Positions 17,122 through 30,034 of a stretch of 43,500 nucleotides of DNA are shown here, piece by piece. The DNA is taken from assembly GCA_012295275.1 (NCBI GenBank), contig CM022669.1, positions 10,812,449-10,855,948 on the forward strand, given 5' to 3'. A program made the position numbers and the translations under genes. How positions within the stretch are numbered: position 1 is the stretch's first letter; every line of letters begins with the position of its first letter. This DNA is from Chrysomallon squamiferum (taxonomy: Eukaryota; Mollusca; Gastropoda; Neomphalida; Peltospiridae). The notes under the pieces are model-generated. The model searched no databases and was not told the origin of the DNA. It saw only the letters and a list, made by a program, of their open reading frames with translations.

Positions 17122-17910
17122 GTAAGTGGTTTGTTTGAAATTATTTTCAAATAATAAATCTTCATTCTGGAATAGCACATTTGTTGTTGCCAGATTATCT
17201 TTTCGTTGTCCATAAAGTAGTCGTTACATTTCTCACGTCAGCCATTTCTGTAGTTGTAATAAACAAATATTGGGGTTCTTTTTTGTTTTTGTTTTTGTTT
17301 TTTTTGTTGTTGTTTTTTTTTCCAATTAAGAAGAGCTGCAGATATTGAAAAATGTTTTCTCCATGTTTCTTTATGGTCTAATTAAATTACATCTATTAGA
17401 AGAAAAAGTTATGAATTATGGTGAAAATATTTATGTCGTTAATCATTCAGATATTTATAGACTTACAAACAAAAGGGTATTAACCTTGTAGAAACTCAAG
17501 GTTTCCTGAAGAAACAGATTTATGCTATGTGTATTTGTGAATATGTATATGTGTATGCATGTTATTAAGAGAAATTGAGAGAGAAAAAGAAATAGAAAGA
17601 ATGAGTGTATATAACATTGTTATTCTGTAAGAGAGAGAGAGATGGATATAATTGATTCTTACTCTGTATATGAGTGGGTGTGTTTTTCTCTTTTTATTTT
17701 GTGAATGTATTTGTGTTTATAAATGTAATTTTGTGATGTTCCTATGTTCATATTTTTTAACGTTTTTATAATCAGCAAAAACATTTTAGTTTAATTGTAA
17801 ATTTGTTCATAATGTTGTTGTTGTTGTTATTAATACAACTGTCCATTAACTGTCAAGTGTCAATGTGATTATATTTATTTTCTTTACATTTTTTGTGTTT
17901 TATTTGATAG
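17122..17910 (+). other. Intron sequence, no gene seen
   Basis: AT-rich with T-rich, (GTTT)n-like sequence at 17278-17320 and GAGA runs near 17570-17645. Nothing else is recognised. Confidence 0.45.
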
Positions 17911-17925
17911 ATGTACGATCTAAAC
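17911..17925 (+). CDS. Candidate 15-nt microexon of LRRC49
   Basis: ATGTACGATCTAAAC sits between a long pyrimidine-rich acceptor (ttttttgtgttttatttgatag) and a perfect donor (GTAAGTAAA). Being 15 nt it preserves phase 1 and inserts D-V-R-S-K before the split codon, changing the next residue from Glu to Gln. It fits after 13627 or 17121 and before 26092. Confidence 0.4.
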
Positions 17926-20119
17926 GTAAGTAAACTCTATCAATTTGCTTTATTATGCATGCATGTTTCACTTTCATGGTAAACTGTTATGATTAGCTTA
18001 ACTTTACATTTAAACTTTGAATATATATTTTTTTTTATGACACACTTATAAAATTCACACACAACAACTCTGTCACTGTCTCTCAGTTCATTTCATTTTG
18101 AAAGTTACTGTTTTTCACATCATGATGATGATGATGATGATAATTATTATTATCAGTCAGTAATGATTTCAGAAAGATAATAATTTAAAAAAAGGTTTAA
18201 ATTGCTCAAGTCAGTTTTCAGTTTGTTTGTTTTATATGTCATTCTTTTATCATTGTTCTTTTTTTTATTTTTTTTTATACTCTATCTCCTTTATGGTCAC
18301 ATATTCACATCTCTTTATTTTATTTTCATTTCTGAAGCAAATACACAAACACATATAAGCTTATTAATATCATTTATATTCACAAAACAAATATAATGTC
18401 ACTTTACACAAGCATCCAGTCAATTAGATATTTTATTAACAAAATAAACATTCATATTAATTCAATAAAATTAAAATGTCATCTATAAAGTATGTATGAA
18501 CAAAATGGAACTTCATTATTATGACATTTTTTAAATGATGCATAACTACAGAGATATAGATATATATATAGATATGGATATTTAAATATAGATGTAGATG
18601 TATAAATAGTTTACAGCAAGCTTAGTGATATTAATCTTCAAAACATACAATTAGAAGAATTATAAATTATAATTTATGTAGTTACTGATTACAGGGGAAT
18701 CTTTATTTTATTTTAACTCAAGGAATTATTGACCATGTGCTAGCTTACAGGATGCCTAGATATGTAACAACTGGCTCTATAAAAACGAGTTTTATTTATA
18801 TATATACTTATTTGACAATAATTGTAATCTGTGCAAAATAACATTTTTATTTTATTTTATTTTAATATATTTTTTAGGGTGGGGGGTGGGGATGAGAACA
18901 AACTTAATGAATCCTCAGGTGTTTGTTTGTTTTCCAGTACACTACTCCTTTTGATATTCAAGAATGCTTCAATTTTTAGAATGGGAAATAGTCTAAATTG
19001 AGGTTCGGTAACCACAACAAGTGTATTATGTGTAAATTATTAAAACAGGGGAAAAAGAAGGAGACATGTTTTATTTAAAGACCCTTTTGACACATCTTTA
19101 ATCCACTCTTACCTTATTTCATGAAATAATGACAATAACTAAACAGATAACAAAGGGAAAACCTTCTGTTTCCACTCAGTGGGTTACTCTTTTTCAGTTA
19201 GCAACAAGAGAATGTATATGTATACCTTCTCGCAGGCAGGAAAATAAATCAACGCCTTTGATAATCTAGTTAGAGGCACTTACCACTGGAACTGAAAATA
19301 GCTATGAAAAGAGATATGAATGAATAGATTAGTATTAAATATTCTATAGTTACCTCTGTATTCTGCAACCATGAATCAATTTCTCATTTTGAGTCGAATA
19401 ATGCAGACACAGTACAACCCTCTTTGATAACTCTCAGGTGTTGTGAGAAGTCAGTGGTACGAAAAATATCAAAACTGTGTTTGGTTATGGTTTACTTGAT
19501 AAAGTATAAAAGAGAAACAACTCATAAACCAACCATTTTGCTTTGTGTCAAGCCGTTATTTATCACAGCGATTTATCTCATAACACATTTTTGATTAAAA
19601 GTTATTGGCAGATTAAATCCTGTTTAAATTTGCTTTCATAATAATTGTACGATTGTAATTTGTACATGTCCCAGCTAAGACTTGAAGTTAACGTTGCAGT
19701 CTTGGTTAATGTTCCTATGTCTAGGCTATTATGAAGTGTTGTGTTGTGCAGAATAGACTGCAAGGAGTAGATCCTGCCTTTTTAATAGAGGAGGTGCTTG
19801 CTGGCTTGCCCAATATTCTTTTTTAGTCTTTCTTTTAAGTTTTGTTAAGCTAGCATTTATATGTGTTTTAATATATTATTTTGTATAAAGAAGAAAAGGT
19901 GATGGTGCTAATAGTAAAGGTAGTAGCTGCAGCAACAGTGATACTGACATAAGCAGTAGTAGTTGTAGTAATAGTAATAGTTGTAGTAGCAATAATAGTA
20001 ATATTACTGTTACAAAGAACTGTTACTGATTAATTACAAACTCCATTGTTTGGATTAAATAGCATATATCATAGTGTTATAAATATGTTTTTTTCTTATT
20101 AAGTAATAGAATACAAATA

Positions 20120-20205
20120 GGTGCCACTAGCTGGAATTGAACCAACAGTCTTCCATTCATATGTCAAAAGACATTATTAACACTGTGGTTTTTGTCCTAT
20201 CAGAG
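20120..20205 (-). mobile_element. Probable decayed tRNA-derived SINE head
   Basis: On the minus strand CCACAGTGTTAATAATGTC resembles a pol III A box with its downstream sequence (xxCxCAGTGGTTAGxxxGTC). About 30 nt later GGTTCAATTCC is a near-consensus B box. The spacing matches a tRNA. What follows (AGCTAGTGGCACCT) is not tRNA, so this is better read as a SINE head than as a tRNA gene. No target-site duplication or tail was established. Confidence 0.5.
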
Positions 20206-20999
20206 ATATTTAAGATAGAAAACACAATCTCCATTTAAATTACAAAAAGTATTTTGTAGGTAATTATACCTTTTCACTGTTAGATAGAGTTAAAATACTG
20301 AGTGTGAGTTTTTTAAATTAATAATTAACTAATCTGTATCCAGCATACATTTTTTGCAAAGAGAAAATTAATTTTTTGTAATTTGTTTTAACACATATTC
20401 CTTCATTTGTATTTAAATATTATTTCTATAATTGAAAACTGCTTACGGTTTTTCAAAACCATTTTTTTTTTTTTTTTCTTCTTTTTTTTTAAAGTATTTA
20501 CAGTCTTGAGGTTACAACATGTCAGTATAATGTCTGAAATTCAAAACGAAAATATTATTAAAGATGACAAAAGATAAAGTTAAAAAAAGCACCTGCAAAA
20601 GTTTTATTTTGATATTCCATAACCGATCAAAACTTTTGTTACCTCCCTTAGCTGTTATTAAACCACCCTTGAAAATTGCAAATCACCCTACAATGTTGTA
20701 AGACCACCCATGAAAGTTATTAGACTGTGCTTACAAAACAGTATTTTAAAGAATTAATTTTGACAGCTCTCATTTTAGCCAGTGTTTCTGTGGAATGTAT
20801 TTAATGTTTGATACTCACACTTTTTTTACCTGCTTTACTAGAACTAATGTTCATTTCTTGGATAACATTTCTAGATCAAACTTATAGTTTTATGAGATTG
20901 GAGTTAAAAAAGTGTTTGTTTCTTTGTATTTATTTTTCAAGGAAATATTAAAAGTGAATAATTTAGTGTCATTTTAATCATAACTGGATAATTAGCAAA

Positions 21000-21500
21000 A
21001 TAAATGTTTTTTGGGGGGAAAAATAATTTTTAAGTGAGAAAAGGAATTTCTATGGGTTTTTTTTGTTTTTTTGAAGTGATAATATAAGGAATTTGTTTGT
21101 GTTGTGTAATTTGATGTGATGAAGTAAAGATTTTGTGTGTTTTATTTATTTGAAAGTGATGATTTGTTTGCTAATTCAAAATTATCACCTGAAGGAATTT
21201 ATCTTTGTTTTGAAGTGATAATTTAAAGGATTTTTTTCTTCTTCTTCTGAAGTGATAAGTTGAAGAAATTTAAATGTTTATTCTGAACTAATAAGTTCAA
21301 GGAATTTAAATGCTTATTGTGAAATGATAAGTTGAATGATAAGTTATTCTGAAATGATACTGTTTATTTTAAAGTGGTAAGTTGAAGATACATAAATGTG
21401 TATTTTGAAATGATAACATAATTTATTTTAAGTTTTACAGTGAAAATAGATATACATGTATATTTAAAAGTGACAAAGCAAGATTTGTTTTGAAGTAATG
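21000..21500 (+). repeat. Degenerate tandem array with GAAxTGATAAxTT motif
   Basis: About eight to ten units of roughly 35-60 bp share TTTTGAAxTGATAAxTTxAAGGAATTTxxxTGTTTAT. Examples lie at about 21073, 21152, 21211, 21249, 21318, 21350, 21372 and 21404. Divergence is high. Confidence 0.65.
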
Positions 21501-22639
21501 AATTTATATCTTCATTTTTAACTGACATTCAAGAATTTGGCTATTTAATATTTTTGTTTAAATTGTCCATAGAAAGAATTTTACATCTTTCTTAAATCTT
21601 TGTTATATTCAGAAGATGTAAAAAAATATATAATTATAATTGTTTATGTAATAATTAAATTAATATTTACAGCCTTCTTATACTTTCTTATAAAGTTTCT
21701 AAACTCAGTGTTTTAAATTTCAAATGTTCTTAGGTATTAGTTACATTTTGAAAAGGTTACAAGTTAAATATTTAGCTGATATTTTCATAATAATTATCAA
21801 AATTATCTTGTCAGAAATAAACTTTCTTGTTGTAATTCTTTTTTTTCATAAATTAAAATAAATAGATAAAAAAATAAATAAATAAATAAAATCTTGAACA
21901 AAGAATTCTATACACAGCAGATTTGTAAATTAAGAGAGGTCAACTGTTGATAATCTGCGACACAACAGATTATATTTTAAGTTAAACACAGAGATTACAA
22001 TATTTCAGACACATCATTCCTGTATTTATTTTTTAAGGGGTGTGTACTTAGCTGGATTATTTCATGTTTAATATAAATCCCTAAGGATTAATAATGTACA
22101 GTCATTGTTACAGGTCTTCAGTAACAGATTCTGTCAGTGGTTTGGTTAAGTAAGAATAACTAAAGAAATTTTCTCTGATTGTAATGTTGGTCGTGAACGA
22201 GGGGTTAAGCTGTGCCAACATTTAATTAAATACCATGAAGTTATAATATTTTTATTTAAGATAATCTCTTTTTTTTTACCCCTTCTTTCTCTTTTTTTTT
22301 TTTTTCTCTTCTGAGGGAATTTTGATTGTTCCAGTTTGTATTTAAAGGAGAAATGTAGGATAATTTCATTTCATTATTTTTTGCTATTCATTGTTGGATG
22401 TTAGGTAAAAAAGATTTTTTTCCTTTCAGTTTTATTCAATAAAGGAACAGAAAGTCTCAAACTATATTTTGTATATTTTATTTTATTGATAAATATACAT
22501 AACCAGCATATGTTGTTTCAAATATCTTGTGGATTTTTCACCAAAGTTTGTGTTATTTGTTCGGAAGACTTAATGCTGCTATGAAATATTTTGTGCTTCA
22601 AATTGACAAACTTACAGATATGATGATCTACATGATAGG

Positions 22640-23030
22640 TATCTAGACTTGAAGTTAAACAGTTTAAGATTTGATTTTACATTTTCATCAAAGTTTATTT
22701 TACGTGCTGTTTGAGTGTGAAGAATTAAGTTGACAGTTTTTCTTCTTGTTCTTGATCTGTTCAAAGATTGTAAAGATTTTCTAAAACATGATGCTGATTT
22801 CTGAAAAGAATAACTAATCTGGTGACACATCAGGTTTTATTTCCAGTTCATGACCTGTTTGTAAAGACGTTTTGAAACTTTACACTGGCTACTGAAAAAT
22901 ATAACTAATGTGTTGATATCAGGGAATTTTTTTTTAGCTCTTGACCTGTTTGAAGACAGTAAAACAATTCTGAAACTTGATGCTAATTACATAAAAGAAT
23001 AAGTGATATGGTGACAACAGTTTCTAATCT
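22640..23030 (+). repeat. Degenerate tandem array, unit about 105-110 bp, about three copies
   Basis: The order CTTGAxCTGTTxxAAGAxxGTAAA, then TTxTxAAACxTGATGCTxATT, then xxAAAAGAATAACTxATxTGGTGACA recurs beginning near 22751, 22849 and 22941. Copies differ by many substitutions. Confidence 0.65.
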
Positions 23031-24150
23031 TTTACACAGACCCAACACAGTGTGTTATGTTACAGTCTTCAGAAGAAACCTAAACAAAGTGACCAGATAC
23101 AAGTCAGAGAACAAACAGTAATTGTTCTTGTCACTTCATTCATGTACTGCTGTCTGTAAATTCTGTCTTGACAGATGAATCGTGGGAATGATTACATGAT
23201 AACTGCACAGACAATTATGATACTATTGTATTTCTGACTGGAACAGGACAGTCGTATTTGTCTAAAGGATTATTGTATCAGTGCTGATAAATGTTAGCAA
23301 ATGAACAGGTATTTTCAAATGTTTCTCACGATGCATGTAATGTTCTTGTTTATAAATTACTGCTTAGTTTGCCATGGTGTGTGTTCCTTAGATTTTTAAG
23401 TAAATTCTTCAGAAAGTGAGAATTTTTGTGTTATTGTTGTTTTCAGTGGGATTCCTTGGATGGTTAGTGATTGAAGTTATTGATATAGGATTTTGATTGT
23501 ACTTCAAAAATGGATCATTATTCAGTGACATAGTCTTCAGTTTTGTGATTTCTGTTATTCTTGGAATTTATATATAATACCAGATCTTGTTTTTCTAACA
23601 TTTTGATTTTATCTCTTGACGGTAAAGTGTTATTATCAAGTGCATTTTTGCATAACATTATTTCTTTTCAAAACAACTGCAGTAGTGTTTCTGTAAAGTA
23701 CATTTTTGAGTTATATAATCCATCTTATGCTAGTTTAGATAGGTTTACTATTTTTTTAATGTTAAAATGTTATCTTTAAATATCCATTTTCAAAATAAAT
23801 TGAAAAACAATTCATTAGCTTTTTTCCAAGATCTTTTCATACATATACATAATTTATTTTCAAAATAACTAAAAGGATATTAGAATTTTTAAATGCATAA
23901 ACAGCAATAAATATTTATCCTTTAAGGAAGATTTTACAGTAAAAACATAACCATTATAGTTTGTTATACTGAATTCAAAAGTCTTCATTTGAAAGAATAT
24001 ATGTTTTACTTTATATAATAATATTTGGAGATTATATTTCAGTAGTGCAGTATACACAGATAATAATAATTTAATATAATAAATAAAGGAAAATTTTAGA
24101 AATAGAATAGCAAATTGTATTTACAATTTGTATAACTAATAATAATAATA

Positions 24151-24194
<44 letters not shown>

Positions 24195-24611
24195 GAAATA
24201 GCAGTATTTAGTCATTTAAATATATATTTATAAGATATTCAAGAATTTCAGAAATTTACAGAATAATTAATACATTTCAGAAAAAACCTGCTTATTTTAT
24301 ATATGTTACTGACTCATCAGTTGTGATTATGTAATTTTACTGGAATTGCTATAAACTACTTATGTGTCAGACAGTACATTCAAGAATGTGCAAACTCCAC
24401 CTGAAAACCTTTTTTCTACCAACTTCACTGTAGTGACGTGTAATTCAGATTTGTCATGACATTATTTTTCATCTGGAAAACTGATGTATGTTCAGATAGA
24501 AAGAAAAACCAAAAAAATGATAAGTTATAATTCAACATTCTTTTTCCTGAGGAAAACAAAACCATCAACACTGAATGGAGGTAGAGTATTAAAACAGTTG
24601 TCTTTTAGTGT

Positions 24612-24662
24612 CTTTTTATTTATTTATTTTATTTATTAATTTATGTATTATTATTATTAATA

Positions 24663-24693
<31 letters not shown>

Positions 24694-24733
24694 TATTACT
24701 ATTATTATTTATTATTATTATTATTATTATTTA

Positions 24734-24768
<35 letters not shown>

Positions 24769-24775
24769 CATCATC
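24612..24775. repeat. (TTTA)n/(ATT)n composite microsatellite
   Basis: Short TTTA repeats are followed by a long interrupted ATT run ending in TCATCATCA. Ile/Tyr-rich frames across it are artefacts. Confidence 0.93.
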
Positions 24776-24839
24776 ATTTTGCCCTCATTGTTATAAAGTG
24801 CAAATGCTTGAAATTTAATTTTAATATTAATGGGTGTTA

Positions 24840-24840
<1 letters not shown>

Positions 24841-24872
<32 letters not shown>

Positions 24873-25030
24873 ATATGTTCATTATAGGTTTATGTCTGTG
24901 TAAGTATATATGTTTCAGTATGTATTTGTTTGTGTCTGTTCATGAATATATATATATATATATATCTGTTTATGTGAAATGTGTATGTGTTTGTATGTAT
25001 ATTAAGTGTGTTTCGGTATGTGTGTGAGAG
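24841..25030. repeat. (TG)n and TATG/TA-rich stretch
   Basis: A (GT)n run at 24841-24871 is followed by TGTATATGTTT-like steps and (TA)n near 24947-24965, ending in GAGAGAGAG. Confidence 0.85.
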
Positions 25031-26091
25031 AGAGGGCTGTACTCCCATACATCTTGTTCTATTTAAGTTTCCACTGAGAATTGACTGTCATTGTACACTG
25101 AGTACACACTATGCTGGTTAACTAGTTTAGAAAATGACTAATTATGAGGACTGCTTCGTTATCAGACACCAGAATTAGTACACCTAAGAAAAGCAGTTTA
25201 ACTATGGATAATAGTTAGATTTTATTATTATTGTTATTTTTACAATTCAGTGTTTGTTATTATATTTTTGTTACTATTATTTTATTTTATATTTTATAGT
25301 TTACATTTATATATATCTATTAGTTGTATTATTATTAGTAGTATTATATTTATTTATTTATTAATTTTGTGAATTATGGATGTTAATTTTCTTTGAGGTT
25401 CAATTAAAAGTTACCTTTTAAATCAGAACCTTTTTGAAAATATGGTATTAATACATGTTACAGATCAGAGTTTGAGTTTAGATTTTATCATCATTCATTT
25501 TACAATTATTATTCATAATTAGTATTCTTTTACTGTTATAAGATCATTCCATAAGATGTGTATTAAATGTTGTAGTAATCTGTTATATAATAAATAAAAT
25601 GTATTAAATTCTTACATAACAAATAAAATATGAGATAAAATTGTTAAATATAAAAAGCTAAATATTTCATTAATTTTTTAACTAAAAATAATATAACATA
25701 TAACACATTTAAAAAAGAGAAGTTTAATTGTATTGAGCAATATTTAGTAGATTTTGTTTTTATTTTTAGAATTCTATACATAGTCATTATTTAAAATAAC
25801 AGAAATTTAAATTATTTATTCCTTTTTAGAAGTAGAATAGAATTTTTTTTTTATAATATATCTTTAAATAAACAAAAATAAAAGTAATAATAAGAAAATA
25901 ATAAGAAAAGAAATCATACTATTTCGTGATTTAAAATATTACATATTTATGGATATTCAAGAACTTAAGAATATTTACCTGAAGTACCTGTACATTAACT
26001 TACTTATCATATACTAATAAGGTTACAATGAATTATAATATAAGAAAACAGTGTTATATTCAGCTGTTATTTCAATGTTGTATGGTTACAG

Positions 26092-26262
26092 AAAAAGTGC
26101 CTATCCATTACCGTAGCAACAAGAAGCTGATCTCTCCGTCTGCTGTGACAGGACATGACCATGGTGTTGATGATGATGATGAAGATCCTACAGGGTCCAG
26201 ACATCCTCACAGTGCTAACAATGCACCAAAACAGATCCTCAAAACTTCTGCTTTCTTACCTG
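26092..26262 (+). CDS. LRRC49: LRRC49 core exon (N-terminal acidic segment)
   Basis: Acceptor atggttacag; donor CCTG|GTTAGA. Enters with two bases and leaves phase 1. Reads KVPIHYRSNKKLISPSAVTG, then HDHGVDDDDEDPTGSRHPHS, ending KTSAFLPG. Poorly conserved, predicted disordered. Confidence 0.88.
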
Positions 26263-26460
26263 GTTAGATTATATATTGCTTTATGTTTTATTGCTTTATA
26301 GCTTAATAGAACAATATGAATTTAAAATGAGTTTATTTTGTAGTACGTATTAGATGTATGTGTACATTGTGTGTATGTATATTTGTATAGATGTATGTAT
26401 GCATGTTTGTATGTCAGTATGTTTGTATGTAAGTATGTACATATGTAGATAGATGTATCG

Positions 26461-26511
<51 letters not shown>

Positions 26512-29500
26512 TGTTTGTGTTTGGGTATGTGTGTGTGCTTGTGTAATGCATGAATATGTATGTAATGTATGTATAGATAGGTATGTATGTATGTAGTATA
26601 TATATATTTAGATAGGTATATAGAGTTGAGTGTGTTTTAGTAGGTGGCTAGATATGTCTGTTTGTTTTAGGGAGATGTTACATACAGTGAGCTGTTTATT
26701 ACTAGAAAATTAGTACCATTCTTAGATTTAGCTTATATTCCTAGACTGATATATATTTTTTAAATTTTATCAAATGACATTTTTAATAGAAGATTTACTC
26801 TGAACTATAACACATTTACTGTGTGGTTTTTTTCAGGAGACAAGGTGTTTTTTGGAGAAAGTCCTTCAGCTCCTGGAGTTCCTGTTGTTTACAGAGCTCC
26901 AGAAGAAAGAGCAACAAACCCTGACAGACTGAACCTTGACAGGTAACTAAACCATCACACAGAATATATATATCATCAATAACAAATACAATCACTGTTT
27001 TGCAGGAGGAGAGTACATGTTATATTGTAACTTAACACTTGAAATACATCTTCAATATGTTTTTTTCTGTAACAACTGACTCTTCACTCTACCACTGTTT
27101 TTATTTTGCCTGAATGAAATTGTATGTGTTGTTACTACATCTTACACTTGCCATACATCTTTAATACACTACTGGTTATTGTAATAACTGACATACTAGA
27201 CTTCATTCCTTTCCATTGTTATGTTTTTCCAGAATGAAATAATATATGTTGTTACTACATGTTAGACTGACATATTTATATTTCTTCACTTTACCATTGT
27301 TTTTCAGGAGAAATCTGCAGATATTATATTATAACTAAACATTTGAAGTACATCTTTAATACACAACTGCATACTGTAATAACTGACACATTTATACATC
27401 TTCACTTTACCAGGAGGAAGCTACATGTTTGTCCCATCTTAGAAGGAGAAGAACAGCTTCGACTTCTCAACTACCAGCACAACCAGATTTCGCGCATCCA
27501 GTACCTGGGCAGTTTGAAACGACTCATCTTTCTCGATCTCTATGACAACAACATTGAGGAAATTAATGGTCTCAGCGCTCTCAAGTCACTAAGAGTTCTC
27601 ATGCTTGGAAAAAACAGGTTTAAAAAAGAAATTTTTGTATTAAAGAAAACTATTCAGATTTGGGGGCTTTATTTTACTTTTTATTACTGGCCGTTTTTGG
27701 GTGTGTTTTTTTTAAAATATATTGTTTGGATCATAAAGAAGAATGAATCTGGAAGAGAAGAATCTAATGTCACTTCACGGGCTACTCTTTTTAATAAGCA
27801 GTAAGAGTATTTTTGTTATGTTTGTTGTTGTTTTGTTTTTTGTGGGGTTTTTTTTTCCTAATGTGTGTTTACATAGGAATTCATGTCTGTGTGTGTGTTT
27901 GTGTGTGTGTGTGTATTCGTGTGTGTGTCACACACACTGATATATAATTTTTTTGTTACAAGTTTGTTTAATACAATAAGTAGTGAAAATTAATATTAAA
28001 CATATAGTACAGACAATACAGAATTTCTAATTTCCATATTTAGAAAAGACATTCATCTTTTGATATTTCAGAATAAAGAAAATAGAAAATCTGGACAGTT
28101 TAAATAAATTGGATGTGTTAGATCTGCATGGAAATCAGGTATGAAAAGATAAAAACTAAATTTTTTTCTTTTTTCTTTTTTTTTTTTTATCATTTTGTTG
28201 TAATTTTCTATTAATAATAAAATTGACTTATATTGCCAAATGCAAAAAGCTGAATCAAACTGAGTCACCAATGACATAATGAATTTGTTTTCATAGTTTA
28301 CAAGATTAAATACTTTCATAGTTTAAAAAATTATATATTCTTAACAGATAGCTGTTCTGTTCAGAGTAAGTCTTTTTATTACAAAAATTTTTAACATTGT
28401 TCTTTGTTCATTTATATATTTGCTTTCTTTTCAATAATTTTAGTTATTATTTATTTATTTATTTATTTTTTATTTTATTTTATTTTATTTTATTTTATTT
28501 TATTTCTCTATTTTATTTTATTTTATTTTATTTTATTTTATTTTATTTTATTTTATTTCATTTTATTTTTATTATTTTTATCTTTTTAATTTTGCATTTT
28601 TTTAATTTTAAATTTAATTCCATTTCATTTATAAACCTATTTACTTATTTCTACAGTAGGCCCTCTGTTTAATGGAATAAAAGATGCAAGGGGGTGTTTA
28701 ATGATTCCAAAAGTCTATTAAATCCCAGATTTTTTAAATTAACAACATTTGCTAATTTTTATATACTGTTAACTGATTCATCATTTGTATTATGTGTTTA
28801 GTTTGTTTATGGTCTTTAATTATTTTTTTATTTTTTTATTTGTTTGGGTTGTTGTTTCAATGTTTGTCTTTGGGGTTTTAAAAATATATTTATCTGTCTA
28901 TCTAGATCTATCACCCTATCTATCCTTTTTTTCATTATTCCTTCCTTCCTTCCTTCCTTCCTTCCTTCCTCTTTCTTTCCTTTGTTTCTTTCTTTTTTTC
29001 TTTCTTTCTTTATTTATCTTTTTATTTATTTGTTTGTTTATTTATTTATTTGTTTATTTATTTATTTATTTGTTTATTTATTTATTAGTTTATTTATTTA
29101 TTTGTTTGTTTATTTATTTATTTGTTTATTTATTTATTTGTTAGTTTATGTATTTATTTGTTTGTTTGTTTATTTATTTGTTTGTATGTATGTATGTTTA
29201 TTTATTTATTTATTTGTTTATTTATTTATTTGTTTGTTTATTTATATATTTTCACCTCAGATCACTGTGATTGAGAATCTGAATCACCTGACAGAACTGC
29301 GTGTGTTGAACCTGGCTGGTAACAACATCAGAGAGGTTGACAATCTGTCTGGGATGGATGCACTCGCAGAACTTAATCTTCGCCGCAATCGCATCCGAGT
29401 TGTGGTAAGAAACAATTTAAAAAATAAATAAATAAATAAACTATATAAAATAAATTTTGAATATTATAAACTTGAATATTGACAACGTGATAAGAGCCAG

Positions 29501-29526
29501 CAGTTGAATTTTATTTATTTATTTTA

Positions 29527-29564
<38 letters not shown>

Positions 29565-29913
29565 TTTTTTGTTTGTTTGTTTATTTAATTTTTATTTTTT
29601 TTTTTTTTTTTTTTTTATTATTATTATTGGTAGTAGTAGTAGTAGCATTTAATGGAATTTGTTTTAAATTAAACAAAACAAGACTAGTTTTTGATTTACT
29701 TACCATCATTACTAATTTTGCATAGCTGTTTATATTCATTTATTTATCTACTTTTAAAATGTATTTATGTATTAGAACAAGTTATAAACTGAAGCTAAAA
29801 TGAATAACTAATACACACCTTAAAAAAATAAATACATTTTTCTAATTAACTTGAGCACTTGTTTATTTAGTTACTTATTTATTTGTTTGTTTATTTCTGT
29901 CATCATGTTAATC

Positions 29914-29948
<35 letters not shown>

Positions 29949-29950
29949 GC

Positions 29951-29990
<40 letters not shown>

Positions 29991-29992
29991 GC

Positions 29993-30034
<42 letters not shown>

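Larger units (their letters stand above)
17926..26091 (+). other. 8.2-kb intron of LRRC49
   Basis: I see no further coding exon. It holds a SINE relic at 20120-20205, degenerate tandem arrays at 21000-21500 and 22640-23030, a GTA/GCA-rich stretch at 19903-20012, (AAT)n near 24136-24193, (ATT)n/(TTTA)n at 24612-24775, and (TG)n near 24841-24871. Confidence 0.55.

Noticed and set aside
20120-20205. Functional tRNA gene
   Set aside because: No acceptor-stem pairing or clear anticodon arm was found; the 3' part is not tRNA-like.
28397-29144. Phe/Tyr/Leu-rich frames resembling membrane proteins
   Set aside because: They are translations of (TTTTA)n and (TTTA/TTTG)n repeats; only the last part, from 29261, is a real exon.
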